Shown in pieces: positions 40,030 through 48,797 of a DNA stretch of 64,000 nucleotides; position 1 is the stretch's first letter; every line of letters begins with the position of its first letter. Below the pieces are notes generated by a model, which saw only the letters and a program-made list of their open reading frames with translations, was not told the DNA's origin and ran no database searches. The stretch spans positions 1,274,616 to 1,338,615 of the forward strand of contig NZ_KB912877.1 in the NCBI RefSeq assembly GCF_000383855.1, in the 5' to 3' direction. This DNA is from Methylobacter marinus A45. Lineage in GTDB: Bacteria; Pseudomonadota; Gammaproteobacteria; Methylococcales; Methylomonadaceae. A program made the translations under genes and the position numbers.

Positions 40030-40468
40030 AGACAAGCAGATCATCGATGATAACTGGAGTTATGTTTCTGATGATGAAGAATTAAGAGCCGGAAACATCA
40101 GCGTTTCACTCGCTCGTTGGAAAAAAGACAAACAGCAATTACTGCATCACGACGGAAAATTAGGCGTTAGACTTGAGCCTTCCGATTCGATTGACGAAAT
40201 TGCAGAAGACCTGAAAGAAATTGAATTAATTGAACTGAATTTTCCTGCCTTTACTGACGGACGAGCATTTTCTCATGCATGGCTGCTTAGATCTCGCCAC
40301 CATTATACTGGCGAGATCAGAGCAACAGGACACTATATGCTAGACCAATTATTTTATTTATCGCGTGTTGGCATCAATGCATTCAAATTTGAAAAATCTG
40401 AAGAACTGCCTGTTGCGCTCTCTACACTTGATGACTTTACAGTTAGTTATCAAAAATCCATTAATTAA
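40016..40468 (+). CDS. DUF934 family protein linked to sulfite reductase
   Basis: A 150-residue cytosolic protein of the DUF934 family, which is almost always encoded beside cysI and thought to assist sulfite reduction, perhaps in electron transfer or assembly. Recognisable are GRAFSHAWLLRSRH and GEIRATGHYMLDQLFYLSRVG. I chose the ATG at 40016 because it begins at the overlap with cysI; an in-frame start at 39986 lies deeper inside cysI. Confidence 0.9.
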   Translation: MQIIKDKQIIDDNWSYVSDDEELRAGNISVSLARWKKDKQQLLHHDGKLGVRLEPSDSIDEIAEDLKEIELIELNFPAFTDGRAFSHAWLLRSRHHYTGEIRATGHYMLDQLFYLSRVGINAFKFEKSEELPVALSTLDDFTVSYQKSIN

Positions 40469-40478
40469 ATCATACAGT

Positions 40479-40509
40479 CAAGGTGTGTTTCATCGCACAC
40501 CTTGTTCTC
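40479..40509 (+). terminator. Terminator after the cysI-DUF934 unit
   Basis: A perfect 9-bp stem (CAAGGTGTG/CACACCTTG) with an 8-base loop, followed by TTCTCT, 10 bases after the stop. Confidence 0.7.
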
Positions 40510-40796
40510 TATTCGTCAGAATACTTAGGACACGGCCTCTCTACAGGTATTATCAATCCAGAACTTCAGTATTTAACTGAGCGCCCGGCACAATCCGAAC
40601 ATTTTTAAGCATCCATAATCGCTGTTCATCGCTTACAGCGAACTGTGGCTGGACTACCCGCGCGCCAGCTACAAGGGTTTTCAAGTCGACCGCCAGGCAC
40701 TGCCGGAACCGGATAGCCTGAGAAAGCGAAGGGGCAAGGCTTGCGCTCAATAAAACCTGTAATAGATTGATAGACTCTACCTCTGACTCATCACAT
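40510..40796 (+). other. Intergenic stretch with a short coding relic
   Basis: From 40619 to 40753 one plus-strand frame of 44 codons has strongly protein-like content (LFIAYSELWLDYPRASYKG, then FQVDRQALPEPDSLRK), but it begins after a stop with no start codon. Its GC content is higher than the surroundings. It may be the C-terminal remnant of an acquired gene that I cannot name. Confidence 0.35.
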
Positions 40797-40843
40797 AAAA
40801 AACCCGCTCTCCAGGCACATTCTGCCTGAAGAGCGGGTTTCTG
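40797..40843 (-). terminator. Rho-independent terminator after ctpA
   Basis: An extended stem (AACCCGCTCT, mismatch, CAGGCA) pairs across a 5-base loop. On the minus strand it ends in GGGTTTTTT. It lies about 25 bases after the ctpA stop. Confidence 0.9.
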
Positions 40844-40866
40844 AATAAAGAACCGAGATATAACGA

Positions 40867-42189
40867 TTATTTATGCATGATACTGATGCCTTTCAATAGT
40901 GTTAGCGCCTCGTGCAACGCATAATCCTTGAGGTCCAGGGCATCTTTATCTTTATCCATCTGCTGGGCGTCTTTTTTTGCATCATCTCGCTTATTGCCAT
41001 TCGACAAATGATGTGACAAATCTGACTCCTTAACAGGTGTGAATTCCGATTTATCCAATGATTCCAGCTTGACACGAGCTAAGGTGATGTCCGGCTCAAT
41101 GCCCTCGGCTTGTATGGATCTCCCTGAAGGCGTGTAATACCGGGCAGTAGTTAACTTAACCGCTGCACCATTACTTGTCGGCAATATAGTCTGAACCGAT
41201 CCCTTGCCAAACGATTTCTCGCCTATAATCACGGCTCGTTTTTGGTCCTGCAATGCCCCAGCCACAATTTCCGAAGCCGATGCCGAGCCGGCATTAATCA
41301 GGACAACAATCGGCGCACCATCAACCACATCATCCGGAGACGCGTTGAATCGCATTTCAGAATTTTCAATGCGCCCTTCGGTATAAACAATAAGCCCGCT
41401 TTTAATGAATGCATCACTCACTTCCACTGCCGCATTTAATACACCACCGGGGTTATTTCTTAAATCCAGCACCAGTCCTTTTAAATTACCCGCATTTTCC
41501 TTTTTCAACTCGGCAATAGCTTCCTTGAGACTTTCTCCGGTTCTGGACTGAAAACTACTGATGCGCACATAGCCATAATCTTTTTCCAGTATACGGCTTT
41601 TTACGCTTTTAACTTTTATTATGTCTCTGACTATGGTTAATTTCAGAGGAGCTTCTTCTCCTTCTCGCACAACTGTGAGCAAAATTTTGCTACCCGGTTC
41701 GCCCCGCATGATTTTAACCGCATCATTTAAAGACATGCCTTTTACAGGCTGATCGTCAAGCCGGACAATTAGGTCCCCGCTCTTTATGCCCGCTCTTTGC
41801 GCAGGCGTATCATCAATCGGCGAAACTACTTTAACAAAACCGTTTTCCATGGTTACTTCTATGCCCAGGCCACCAAACTGCCCCGTAGTACCTTCCTTTA
41901 ATTCCTGATACTCTTCTGCAATTAAATAAGCAGAATGGGGGTCAAGTCCTGTCAGCATACCTCTAATAGCATCTTCCAGTAATTTTTTATCTGAAACAGG
42001 CTCTACATAATCCCGCTTGATCCGGCCAAAAATTTCTGTAAATGTCCGCAAATCTTCAAAGGGCAGCGTTTCTGAATCAGTTATGACCTCTCCATTGTCC
42101 CGATCAGCAAAGACACTGCCACAGGTGCCTACAAAAACACCCAGCATAATGCCCAGGAACAAAATAAAAATACTTTTCTTTTTTAGCAT
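40867..42189 (-). CDS. ctpA: Carboxyl-terminal processing protease (S41 family)
   Basis: A periplasmic protease of 440 residues with a signal peptide or anchor (residues 7-27). It has a PDZ domain (GLGIEVTMENGFVKVVSP, near residue 95) and the S41 catalytic domain. The catalytic Ser is in NAGSASASEIVAG, and the Lys in SFGKGSVQT. The C-terminal tail is highly charged (DDAKKDAQQMDKDKDA). It lies 46 bases after envC in the conserved gpmI-envC-ctpA order and probably acts on cell-wall or lipoprotein substrates. Confidence 0.94.
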   Translation of the reverse strand: MLKKKSIFILFLGIMLGVFVGTCGSVFADRDNGEVITDSETLPFEDLRTFTEIFGRIKRDYVEPVSDKKLLEDAIRGMLTGLDPHSAYLIAEEYQELKEGTTGQFGGLGIEVTMENGFVKVVSPIDDTPAQRAGIKSGDLIVRLDDQPVKGMSLNDAVKIMRGEPGSKILLTVVREGEEAPLKLTIVRDIIKVKSVKSRILEKDYGYVRISSFQSRTGESLKEAIAELKKENAGNLKGLVLDLRNNPGGVLNAAVEVSDAFIKSGLIVYTEGRIENSEMRFNASPDDVVDGAPIVVLINAGSASASEIVAGALQDQKRAVIIGEKSFGKGSVQTILPTSNGAAVKLTTARYYTPSGRSIQAEGIEPDITLARVKLESLDKSEFTPVKESDLSHHLSNGNKRDDAKKDAQQMDKDKDALDLKDYALHEALTLLKGISIMHK

Positions 42190-42235
42190 GTATCTTAAAA
42201 CCCCGAATACGATTTCCTAAAATATTGTCTAATGA

Positions 42236-43456
42236 CTAACCAACATGATCCTGGCTTACTTTCCGGCACCACTCAAGAGGATCGACCGGCTTGCCTTGCC
42301 TGCGTATTCCAAAATATAACCCAGGCTGGCTACGCCCGCCACTTTGTCCTACGGAAGCAATAACTTCCCCTGCCTCTACCCATTCACCAACTCGCTTGTA
42401 AAGACTCTGATTAAAGGCATACAGGGACATATATCCCTTACCATGATCAATAATCGTCAACAAACCATAACCTCGGAGCCATTCCGCATAGACCACTTCG
42501 CCTCTAGTAACAGCATGTATTTCGGCTCCTTCTTGAGCATCAATCAATACACCATCCCAAAGGGCTTCCGAACGTGGACTACCAAACTTCTGCGCCAGTC
42601 TTCCCTCAACAGGCCAAGGCAATCGGCCTTTAAGCGTAGAAAAATCCGCCTTAGTTTTGTCATCATCCTTGTCTTTACCAAGAGTCCGAAGACCGTCTTT
42701 ATCCGTGACCGACTCTGCCGACTCGGTTTCAAAAGCAAAATTACCGGAACTTCCATTCTGCAATGAGGCAATCAGAGCCATTAGCTCATTTTCGCTGTCT
42801 TTTAAGCTACTCAATCGCTGTTCATTTGAGGAAAAGTCCCGATCTAATTGTGCCAGCACTTCGCTTCTCTGCTTTCTGACACTAGCCAATGCTAATTGCT
42901 CTGCCTTCTTTTGTTCCAGGTTTTGCTCTAAAAGTTCAGTTTCTTGCAGTTTTTGTTTATCTAATTGCCCCAAATGGCTCATAGCATCTTCAATATCAGC
43001 CAGTCTCCTTAAGCGTGCCTTATTAAGATAATTGTAATATACCATCATCCGACTTGATAAGGCGGGATCTTGCTGATTGAGCATTAGCTTCAACTTTTCC
43101 TTTCGCCCCATTGCATAAGCCGCTTTTATCTGGCTAGCCAATTCTTGATTATGTTTTCTCACCTCATCTTGATAGTGCTGTATTTCCGTTTGAGTCTTGC
43201 TTAGATTCTGCCGCTTCTGGTTAATTTGTTCTTGCAAATCTTTCAATAGAGCAACAGTTTTGCCATATTTTTTTTCAATGCCTGCCAACTGAGCAGTTAA
43301 CGCATCTTTTTTCTGCTGGATACGCTCCATATTTTGTTCAACGGATTTAATATCCGACCGAATTTCTCCCAGCTCCTTACTTTTTTGCGAGACACCAGCA
43401 ATACCCTGATTTATAAATGCACCCAGCAAAAAACAAAAAACTATCTTTTTTCTCAT
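42236..43456 (-). CDS. envC: EnvC-like murein hydrolase activator
   Basis: A 406-residue secreted protein with a signal peptide (cleavage near GIAG, residue 21), a long coiled coil (about 25-230) and a C-terminal LytM/M23 domain (GRLAQKFGSPRSEALWDGV onward). The LytM catalytic His residues are only partly kept: the usual HxH is replaced by YFGIRR near the end. This fits the EnvC role of activating amidases for septal splitting rather than cutting peptidoglycan itself. The start follows the gpmI stop by 7 bases. Confidence 0.9.
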   Translation of the reverse strand: MRKKIVFCFLLGAFINQGIAGVSQKSKELGEIRSDIKSVEQNMERIQQKKDALTAQLAGIEKKYGKTVALLKDLQEQINQKRQNLSKTQTEIQHYQDEVRKHNQELASQIKAAYAMGRKEKLKLMLNQQDPALSSRMMVYYNYLNKARLRRLADIEDAMSHLGQLDKQKLQETELLEQNLEQKKAEQLALASVRKQRSEVLAQLDRDFSSNEQRLSSLKDSENELMALIASLQNGSSGNFAFETESAESVTDKDGLRTLGKDKDDDKTKADFSTLKGRLPWPVEGRLAQKFGSPRSEALWDGVLIDAQEGAEIHAVTRGEVVYAEWLRGYGLLTIIDHGKGYMSLYAFNQSLYKRVGEWVEAGEVIASVGQSGGRSQPGLYFGIRRQGKPVDPLEWCRKVSQDHVG

Positions 43457-43463
43457 TCAAAGA

Positions 43464-45008
43464 CTAAACAGATCCAATAAGCGATCTACCGGTCATTTCA
43501 ATCGGTTGTTCAATACCTAAAATCGCCAACATGGTTGGTGCCAGATCAGACAATCCGCCACCCGAAGCTAATGGTTTGTCGCCGCCGACATAAACCAGGG
43601 GCACCGGATTTGTGGTATGCGCGGTATGAGGCTGCCCTGTTTCTTTATCAATCATCTGCTCAATATTGCCATGATCGGCGGTCAACAACAGACGTCCGTC
43701 CACTTTCAGCAACGCATCGACTATTCGCTGCAATGAGGCATCCACTGCCTCCACTGCCCTGACGGCGGCATCAATCACACCGGTGTGACCCACCATATCG
43801 CAATTCGCATAGTTACAGATAATAACATCGTATTTCCCGCCAGTGATGGCATCGACTAAATGGTCGGTCACCGCCCCAGCACTCATTTCAGGCTGCAGGT
43901 TATATGTTCTGACTTTAGGAGAAGGGACCAATATTCTGTCTTCGCCGGGAAAAGGCGTGTCTATGCCGCCGTTTATGAAAAAAGTAACATGGGCATATTT
44001 TTCGGTTTCTGCCAGCCTTAACTGAGTCATGCCCAGATTGGACAACACTTCTCCCAAACCATTTTTTATATCAAGCGCGGGAAAAGCCACATCATAATCA
44101 AAGTCCTGATGATATTCGGTTAAAGTGGCAAAATACCCTTTGTGGGGCTCTTGAGCTCTGTCAAAGGCTTCGAAATGTGTTTCCGTTAATGCCCGACAGA
44201 TCTCACGTGCGCGATCCGCACGAAAATTCATAAAAACAATCGAATCCTCGGGATCCAGAACCACGGCTTGATGTTCGGCATCCCAAATAGCGGTCGGAGA
44301 CACAAACTCATCAGTTTCCTCTCTGTTATAAGCGGCCTCCAAGCCTTCCATTGCCGAATCAGCATAAAAGCTTGCTTCTCCTTTCGCGATTAAATCATAA
44401 GCACATTTTATGCGTTCCCACCGATTGTCTCTGTCCATGGCATAAAATCGCCCGGTAATTGAAGCTATACGGCCCACACCTACTTCAGCAAATTTCGATT
44501 CCAGTAATTGCAGCGATGACATGGCACTCTTAGGCGGAACATCCCGTCCATCCAGGAATGCATGCATATAGATTTTGCTCAAGCCGCGTCTGGCAGCCAA
44601 TTCAACCATCGCTACAATCTGCTCTTCATGGCTGTGTACGCCGCCAGGCGATAACAACCCCAGAATATGCAAAGCCTTGTTTGACTCTTTGGCCTTATCA
44701 ACGGCTCGACAAAGTACAGAATTTGAAAAAAAACTACCGTCTTTTATGGCATTATTGACTAAAGATAAATCCTGTGGAACATACCGACCGCTTCCTATAT
44801 GAAGATGACCGACCTCCGAATTTCCCATTTGACCGTCAGGCAACCCCACTACATTGCCGGAGCAATTCAACAACGTCATAGGATAATCGCGCTGCAAAGC
44901 ATCCCAACAAGGCGTATTAGCCATTGCAATCGCATTATATTCTTTGTCCTGCGAGTAGCCGAACCCGTCAAGGATCAGCAACACCAAAGGCTTTGGCCGA
45001 TTTAACAT
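43464..45008 (-). CDS. gpmI: 2,3-bisphosphoglycerate-independent phosphoglycerate mutase
   Basis: GpmI interconverts 3- and 2-phosphoglycerate in glycolysis and gluconeogenesis using two manganese ions. I chose the ATG at 45008 (514 residues, MLNRPKPLVLLILDGFG); in-frame starts upstream would add 12 residues. The catalytic Ser lies in GQMGNSEVGHLHIGSGR. Metal-binding blocks are VLLILDGFG, CDMVGHTG and LTADHGNIEQM. It is the first gene of gpmI-envC-ctpA. Confidence 0.95.
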   Translation of the reverse strand: MLNRPKPLVLLILDGFGYSQDKEYNAIAMANTPCWDALQRDYPMTLLNCSGNVVGLPDGQMGNSEVGHLHIGSGRYVPQDLSLVNNAIKDGSFFSNSVLCRAVDKAKESNKALHILGLLSPGGVHSHEEQIVAMVELAARRGLSKIYMHAFLDGRDVPPKSAMSSLQLLESKFAEVGVGRIASITGRFYAMDRDNRWERIKCAYDLIAKGEASFYADSAMEGLEAAYNREETDEFVSPTAIWDAEHQAVVLDPEDSIVFMNFRADRAREICRALTETHFEAFDRAQEPHKGYFATLTEYHQDFDYDVAFPALDIKNGLGEVLSNLGMTQLRLAETEKYAHVTFFINGGIDTPFPGEDRILVPSPKVRTYNLQPEMSAGAVTDHLVDAITGGKYDVIICNYANCDMVGHTGVIDAAVRAVEAVDASLQRIVDALLKVDGRLLLTADHGNIEQMIDKETGQPHTAHTTNPVPLVYVGGDKPLASGGGLSDLAPTMLAILGIEQPIEMTGRSLIGSV

Positions 45009-45292
45009 TCTCTGTTTATCTCCGTACATTAAAGCAAAACTCACATCGATTAATCACGCTTAGAGCAGACATTCGCAAATAGGTTGTTTTAATTCTTCAT
45101 TACCCAAAATGATTGAAAATAAGGTATCATTTTGTTAGATTTACTGGCTTTTTGTATTTGACAACGAAGCAAAAAATCGTAAGCAAGTCGTTATTATAGT
45201 AATACACGTTAACAATAGTTGTGTATAAATAATTCTTCGTGGGTTCTTTTTTTAGAATTAGACTCAGCAACCCGGTAACTTTAAGCAGTCCT

Positions 45293-45604
45293 ATGGAAAC
45301 TAAAGACGAGTACATTTTATATAATGACCCCGACATAATCAAAGCGGCACGTTGCCTTAAGGCGATGTCGCATCCATTGCGTCTAAAAATATTATGCGTG
45401 CTTGGTACGAACTCGGTCAGTGTTCAGGATATTGTAGAACAGGTAGGGACAAGCCAGAGTAATATTTCCCAACATCTGGCAATTCTTCGGGAAAAAAACA
45501 TTCTCGGCCATAAAAAGGAAGCTAATCGCGTTTATTACTACATTGACGATGAGCGAATGCTGCAACTTATCAAAATGATGCAGGACGTCTTCTGTTCTTC
45601 ATAA
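45293..45604 (+). CDS. ArsR-family regulator with a persulfide-sensor Cys pair
   Basis: A 103-residue winged-helix repressor of the ArsR family. The N-terminal AARCLKAMSHPLRLKIL and the recognition helix SQSNISQHLAILRE are clear. The metal-site ELCVCDL of arsenic and cadmium sensors is missing. Instead Cys35 and Cys101 are 66 residues apart, the same spacing as Cys41/Cys107 of SqrR and Cys42/Cys108 of BigR, which sense reactive sulfur by forming a polysulfide bridge. The next gene on the same strand, 42 bases on, is a rhodanese. I chose the ATG at 45293; an upstream in-frame start at 45239 adds residues unlike the family. Function is inferred from the Cys pair and the neighbour. Confidence 0.85.
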   Translation: METKDEYILYNDPDIIKAARCLKAMSHPLRLKILCVLGTNSVSVQDIVEQVGTSQSNISQHLAILREKNILGHKKEANRVYYYIDDERMLQLIKMMQDVFCSS

Positions 45605-45646
45605 ACTGATTTACTTATCATTAATATACTCAACACACCTCAATCC

Positions 45647-46096
45647 ATGGACCGCATCTTAGAATTCATTTTAAATCATTACATCTTATCCCTCGCCCTG
45701 GCAGTGGTGACATTTTTATTGATACAAGAACTGCTTGATACGGCATTCAAAAAGTTCAAGCCCATTTCGCCTTTATTAGCGGTTGCTAAAATGAATGGTA
45801 GCGAGACTGTCATCATTGACGTGCGTGAACCGAATGAATTTAATCAAAGCCATATAGAAAACGCTATCAACTCACCTTTAAGTAAATTACCGGAACAACT
45901 GGGAAAACTGGAACCTTACAAGAAAAAACCTGTACTGATAGCCTGCCAGACCGGTACGCGAGCAGCCTCTGCCGCTAAAATATTAACCAAGGCAGGATTT
46001 GAACAAATCTTCGTTATCACCGGAGGCATGCAATCCTGGGAAGATGACTATAAGCTACCGATAAAAGCATCCGGCAAGAATAAAGCTACCGCATGA
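45647..46096 (+). CDS. Membrane-anchored rhodanese (YibN-like)
   Basis: A 149-residue protein with one N-terminal helix (about residues 10-30) and a rhodanese domain. The active-site loop is IACQTGTRAASA with the persulfide-carrying Cys, preceded by VIIDVREPNEFNQSHI. It would transfer sulfane sulfur at the cytosolic face of the membrane. YibN-type rhodaneses usually lie upstream of secB, as here. The preceding gene is an ArsR-type regulator with a sulfur-sensing Cys pair, and the two may form a regulated unit. Confidence 0.92.
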   Translation: MDRILEFILNHYILSLALAVVTFLLIQELLDTAFKKFKPISPLLAVAKMNGSETVIIDVREPNEFNQSHIENAINSPLSKLPEQLGKLEPYKKKPVLIACQTGTRAASAAKILTKAGFEQIFVITGGMQSWEDDYKLPIKASGKNKATA

Positions 46097-46167
46097 TTTC
46101 GCGGCGGTCGCTTAACAGTCCTATAAATTCCACGACTATCCTTACCAACTTAAATTTATAATTTCTC

Positions 46168-46638
46168 ATGGCCGAAGAAAACAAAACCGTAGAAAAACAA
46201 TTCTCCATTCAAAAAATTTACACCAAGGATATTTCCTTCGAGACCCCAAATTCCCCTAAAGTCTTTATCGAAAAATGGGAACCTTCCGTCGACTTCAACC
46301 TGAGCACCCATGTTGAACCTTTAGAAAATTCACTTTATGAAGTAGCGCTTACCATTACAATCACTGTCAAAAGCGGTGACACAACAGCGTATCTTGTTGA
46401 AGTCAATCAGGCTGGCATTTTCGCTTTAAACGGTTTTGACGATCAGGAAATGGGACCGATGGTTGGCAGCTTCTGCCCCAACATTCTTTTTCCTTATGCC
46501 CGGGAAGTCGTTTCCGACCTCGTTACAAAAGGTGGCTTTCCGCAGCTGCTTCTAGCACCGGTAAACTTTGACGCTTTATACGCACAACATCTGCAACACG
46601 CACAAAATCAAGCACCTAGCTCTGAAGCCGTCAATTAA
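46168..46638 (+). CDS. secB: Protein-export chaperone SecB
   Basis: SecB keeps precursor proteins unfolded and hands them to SecA. The 156-residue protein has FSIQKIYTKDISFETPNSPKVF, an acidic patch, and FPYAREVVSDLVTKGGFPQLLLAPVNF, all typical. It lies 71 bases after the rhodanese gene and 7 bases before gpsA. Confidence 0.97.
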   Translation: MAEENKTVEKQFSIQKIYTKDISFETPNSPKVFIEKWEPSVDFNLSTHVEPLENSLYEVALTITITVKSGDTTAYLVEVNQAGIFALNGFDDQEMGPMVGSFCPNILFPYAREVVSDLVTKGGFPQLLLAPVNFDALYAQHLQHAQNQAPSSEAVN

Positions 46639-46645
46639 ACCGAAT

Positions 46646-47644
46646 ATGAATAAAAAAATATCTGTTCTGGGCGCAGGCTCCTGGGGAACCGCGCTCGCGA
46701 TCCTGGCCGCCAGAAACGGCTGTCCAACATTGCTATGGGGACACAATCCAGACCATATCGCGACTCTGGCACGAGACCGACAAAATAGACGCTATCTGCC
46801 TGATGCAGCTTTTCCTGAAAGCCTTGCCGTGACATCAGATTTGGCGGAAGTTGCTGCATTCAGCAATTTGATACTGGTTGCCGTACCGAGCCACGCCTTT
46901 AAAGATACGCTGATAAAACTCAAGCCTTATGTTTCCGATGAGGTAAAAATTGCCTGGGCAACGAAAGGATTTAACCCTCAAACTGGCGCCTTGCTTCACG
47001 AGATAGTAGCCGAAGTCTTTTCTACCCAAACACCCGCGGCCGCCATTTCAGGCCCATCCTTTGCTCGTGAAGTTGCAGCCGAATTGCCTACAGCAATCAC
47101 GATCGCCTCATCTCAGCCGGATTTTGCCAGTCAATTAGCGGATATCCTGCATAGCGGGCGCTTCCGGGCCTATACCAGTTCCGATCTGATCGGCGTCGAA
47201 GTAGGCGGTGCAGTGAAAAATGTCTTGGCTATTGCCACCGGCATTGCTGATGGACTCGGCTTCGGCGCCAACACACGGGCGGCCTTGATTACAAGAGGCC
47301 TTACCGAAGTAATTCGCCTAGGAATCAAACTTGGGGGAAAACAGGAAACCTTCATGGGACTGGCTGGCCTGGGGGATCTTATTCTAACCAGCACCGACAA
47401 CCAGTCCAGAAACCGGCGTTTTGGCTTAGCGTTAGGCCAGGGTAAGGACAGAACGGCGGCAACTCAGGAAATCGGCCAAGAAATCGAGGGGGTTTCAGCC
47501 GCCAAGGAAACCTTCCTGCTGGCTCAAAAATATGGCATAGAGATGCCTATTACGGAACAGACCTATAAGGTTTTATATGAGGGCTTGGCACCCTTGACCG
47601 CTGTACAAAACCTGCTGGCACGCGAACAGAAACCCGAATCCTAA
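46646..47644 (+). CDS. gpsA: Glycerol-3-phosphate dehydrogenase [NAD(P)+]
   Basis: GpsA makes sn-glycerol 3-phosphate from dihydroxyacetone phosphate for phospholipid synthesis. With the ATG at 46646 (MNKKISVLGAGSWGTALA) it has 332 residues, the standard length. An earlier in-frame start at 46568 lies inside secB and is rejected. The NAD-binding GAGSWG, ISGPSFAREVA, the catalytic Lys in GGAVKNVLAIATGI, and the MGLAGLGDLILT block are present. Confidence 0.97.
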   Translation: MNKKISVLGAGSWGTALAILAARNGCPTLLWGHNPDHIATLARDRQNRRYLPDAAFPESLAVTSDLAEVAAFSNLILVAVPSHAFKDTLIKLKPYVSDEVKIAWATKGFNPQTGALLHEIVAEVFSTQTPAAAISGPSFAREVAAELPTAITIASSQPDFASQLADILHSGRFRAYTSSDLIGVEVGGAVKNVLAIATGIADGLGFGANTRAALITRGLTEVIRLGIKLGGKQETFMGLAGLGDLILTSTDNQSRNRRFGLALGQGKDRTAATQEIGQEIEGVSAAKETFLLAQKYGIEMPITEQTYKVLYEGLAPLTAVQNLLAREQKPES

Positions 47645-47854
47645 TATCGTATTGAAAACATTAGGAAATGAGAAAGCCCTACAAGGAAGTAGGTGCGCTA
47701 TGTTGGTAAATCTGCCTCCATGGACATGTATAAGCCCTGAAAACCCTATACAAATCATCGCCATTTCAACGATTTGAAATCACCGCGCCTTATGTGGCGT
47801 TTATCTGATAATACTCTTCGTGATGCGGAGACCTTACCAGAACCCCACACCCTG

Positions 47855-48325
47855 CTATTTTATTAGTGCCCCTGAAAAAGATAACTGTCTCCAGGCCTCG
47901 TACAGGACAATTGAAACAGTGTTGGACAAATTCAGACTCCGGCTCTCCGCTTTCATAGGCAAACACAAACGTCTGTCGGGAACAAGCTCAGTTAAAACAG
48001 CATCAGGCAATCCTCTTGTCTCAGGGCCGAACAAAAAAGCATCATGAGGCTGAAAAGCCACTTCACTGTACTGTTTCCGCCCTTTGGTTGTCAGCGCAAA
48101 TAATCGCTGAGGCTCGACGCTATCCATAAAGGCAGCTAATGAAACGTGCACTTTGACATCAACCCATTCGTGGTAATCAAGTCCTGCCCGCCGCAATTTC
48201 TTGTCGCTCAACTCAAAGCCCAGGGGCTCAATCAAATGCAGTTGAACACCGGTATTCGCGCATAAGCGAATAATGTTACCGGTATTCGCAGGAATTTCCG
48301 GTTCATACAGAACGATATGGAACAT
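47855..48325 (-). CDS. trmL: tRNA (cytidine/uridine-2'-O-)-methyltransferase TrmL
   Basis: TrmL methylates the 2'-O of the wobble base in leucine tRNAs. The 156-residue SPOUT-class protein has the diagnostic MFHIVLYEPEIPANTGNIIR start, the FGPETRGLP block and RSLNLSNTVSIVLYEAWRQ, which forms the knot. It is convergent with gpsA and directly follows the glycogen phosphorylase gene end by one base. Confidence 0.95.
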   Translation of the reverse strand: MFHIVLYEPEIPANTGNIIRLCANTGVQLHLIEPLGFELSDKKLRRAGLDYHEWVDVKVHVSLAAFMDSVEPQRLFALTTKGRKQYSEVAFQPHDAFLFGPETRGLPDAVLTELVPDRRLCLPMKAESRSLNLSNTVSIVLYEAWRQLSFSGALIK

Positions 48326-48326
48326 G

Positions 48327-48797
48327 TTAATCTTGATTATTGATATTGACCGGCGTCAGCTTCCAAATATCGTTATTGTAATCGGCGATCGTCCTATCGG
48401 TGGAAAACTTACCACTGGCTGCGCAGTTCAGGATGCTCATGCGGGTCCAATGATCTTTATCGCGATAAGCCTCTTCCACATGATTCTGTGCATTAACATA
48501 GCTGCGGAAATCGGCAATGGTCATCCAGGGATCGTGAGGGCTTTTTACCGACGCAATAATATCGTCAAAGATATTCGGCTCGAACTGATTAAAATGCCCA
48601 GACTCCAGCAGGTTCATGACTCGTTGCAGATCCTCATCCTGATGGATGATCGAAACAGGATCATAATGGCGGCTCAATTCTTCAACCTGTTCCTCTGTCA
48701 AGCCAAATAAAAAGAAGTTATCATGCCCGACATAAAAAGAAGTTATCATGCCCGACCTCTTCCCTAATTTCGATATTGGCCCCATCCAGCGTACCAA
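48327..48797 (-). pseudogene. glgP: Glycogen phosphorylase, C-terminal part cut off by a frameshift
   Basis: This frame carries the last ~150 residues of glycogen phosphorylase: VGHDNFFLFGLTEEQVEEL, then DPWMTIADFRSYV and WTRMSILNCAASGKFSTDRTI. All are conserved at the C-terminus of the family. It lacks its own start signal. It continues exactly where the upstream frame (48721-50877) leaves the family sequence, and the two are separated only by a 25-bp tandem duplication. With one copy removed, the frames join into one gene of 842 codons, the usual length. Confidence 0.85.
48707..48756. repeat. 25-bp tandem duplication inside the glycogen phosphorylase gene
   Basis: Two identical adjacent 25-bp copies lie at 48707-48731 and 48732-48756. 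Both encode the conserved GHDNFFL stretch. As 25 is not a multiple of three, the second copy shifts the frame and brings a TGA eleven bases into the repeat. The exact identity suggests a recent slippage event, or an assembly or sequencing error. Confidence 0.92.
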
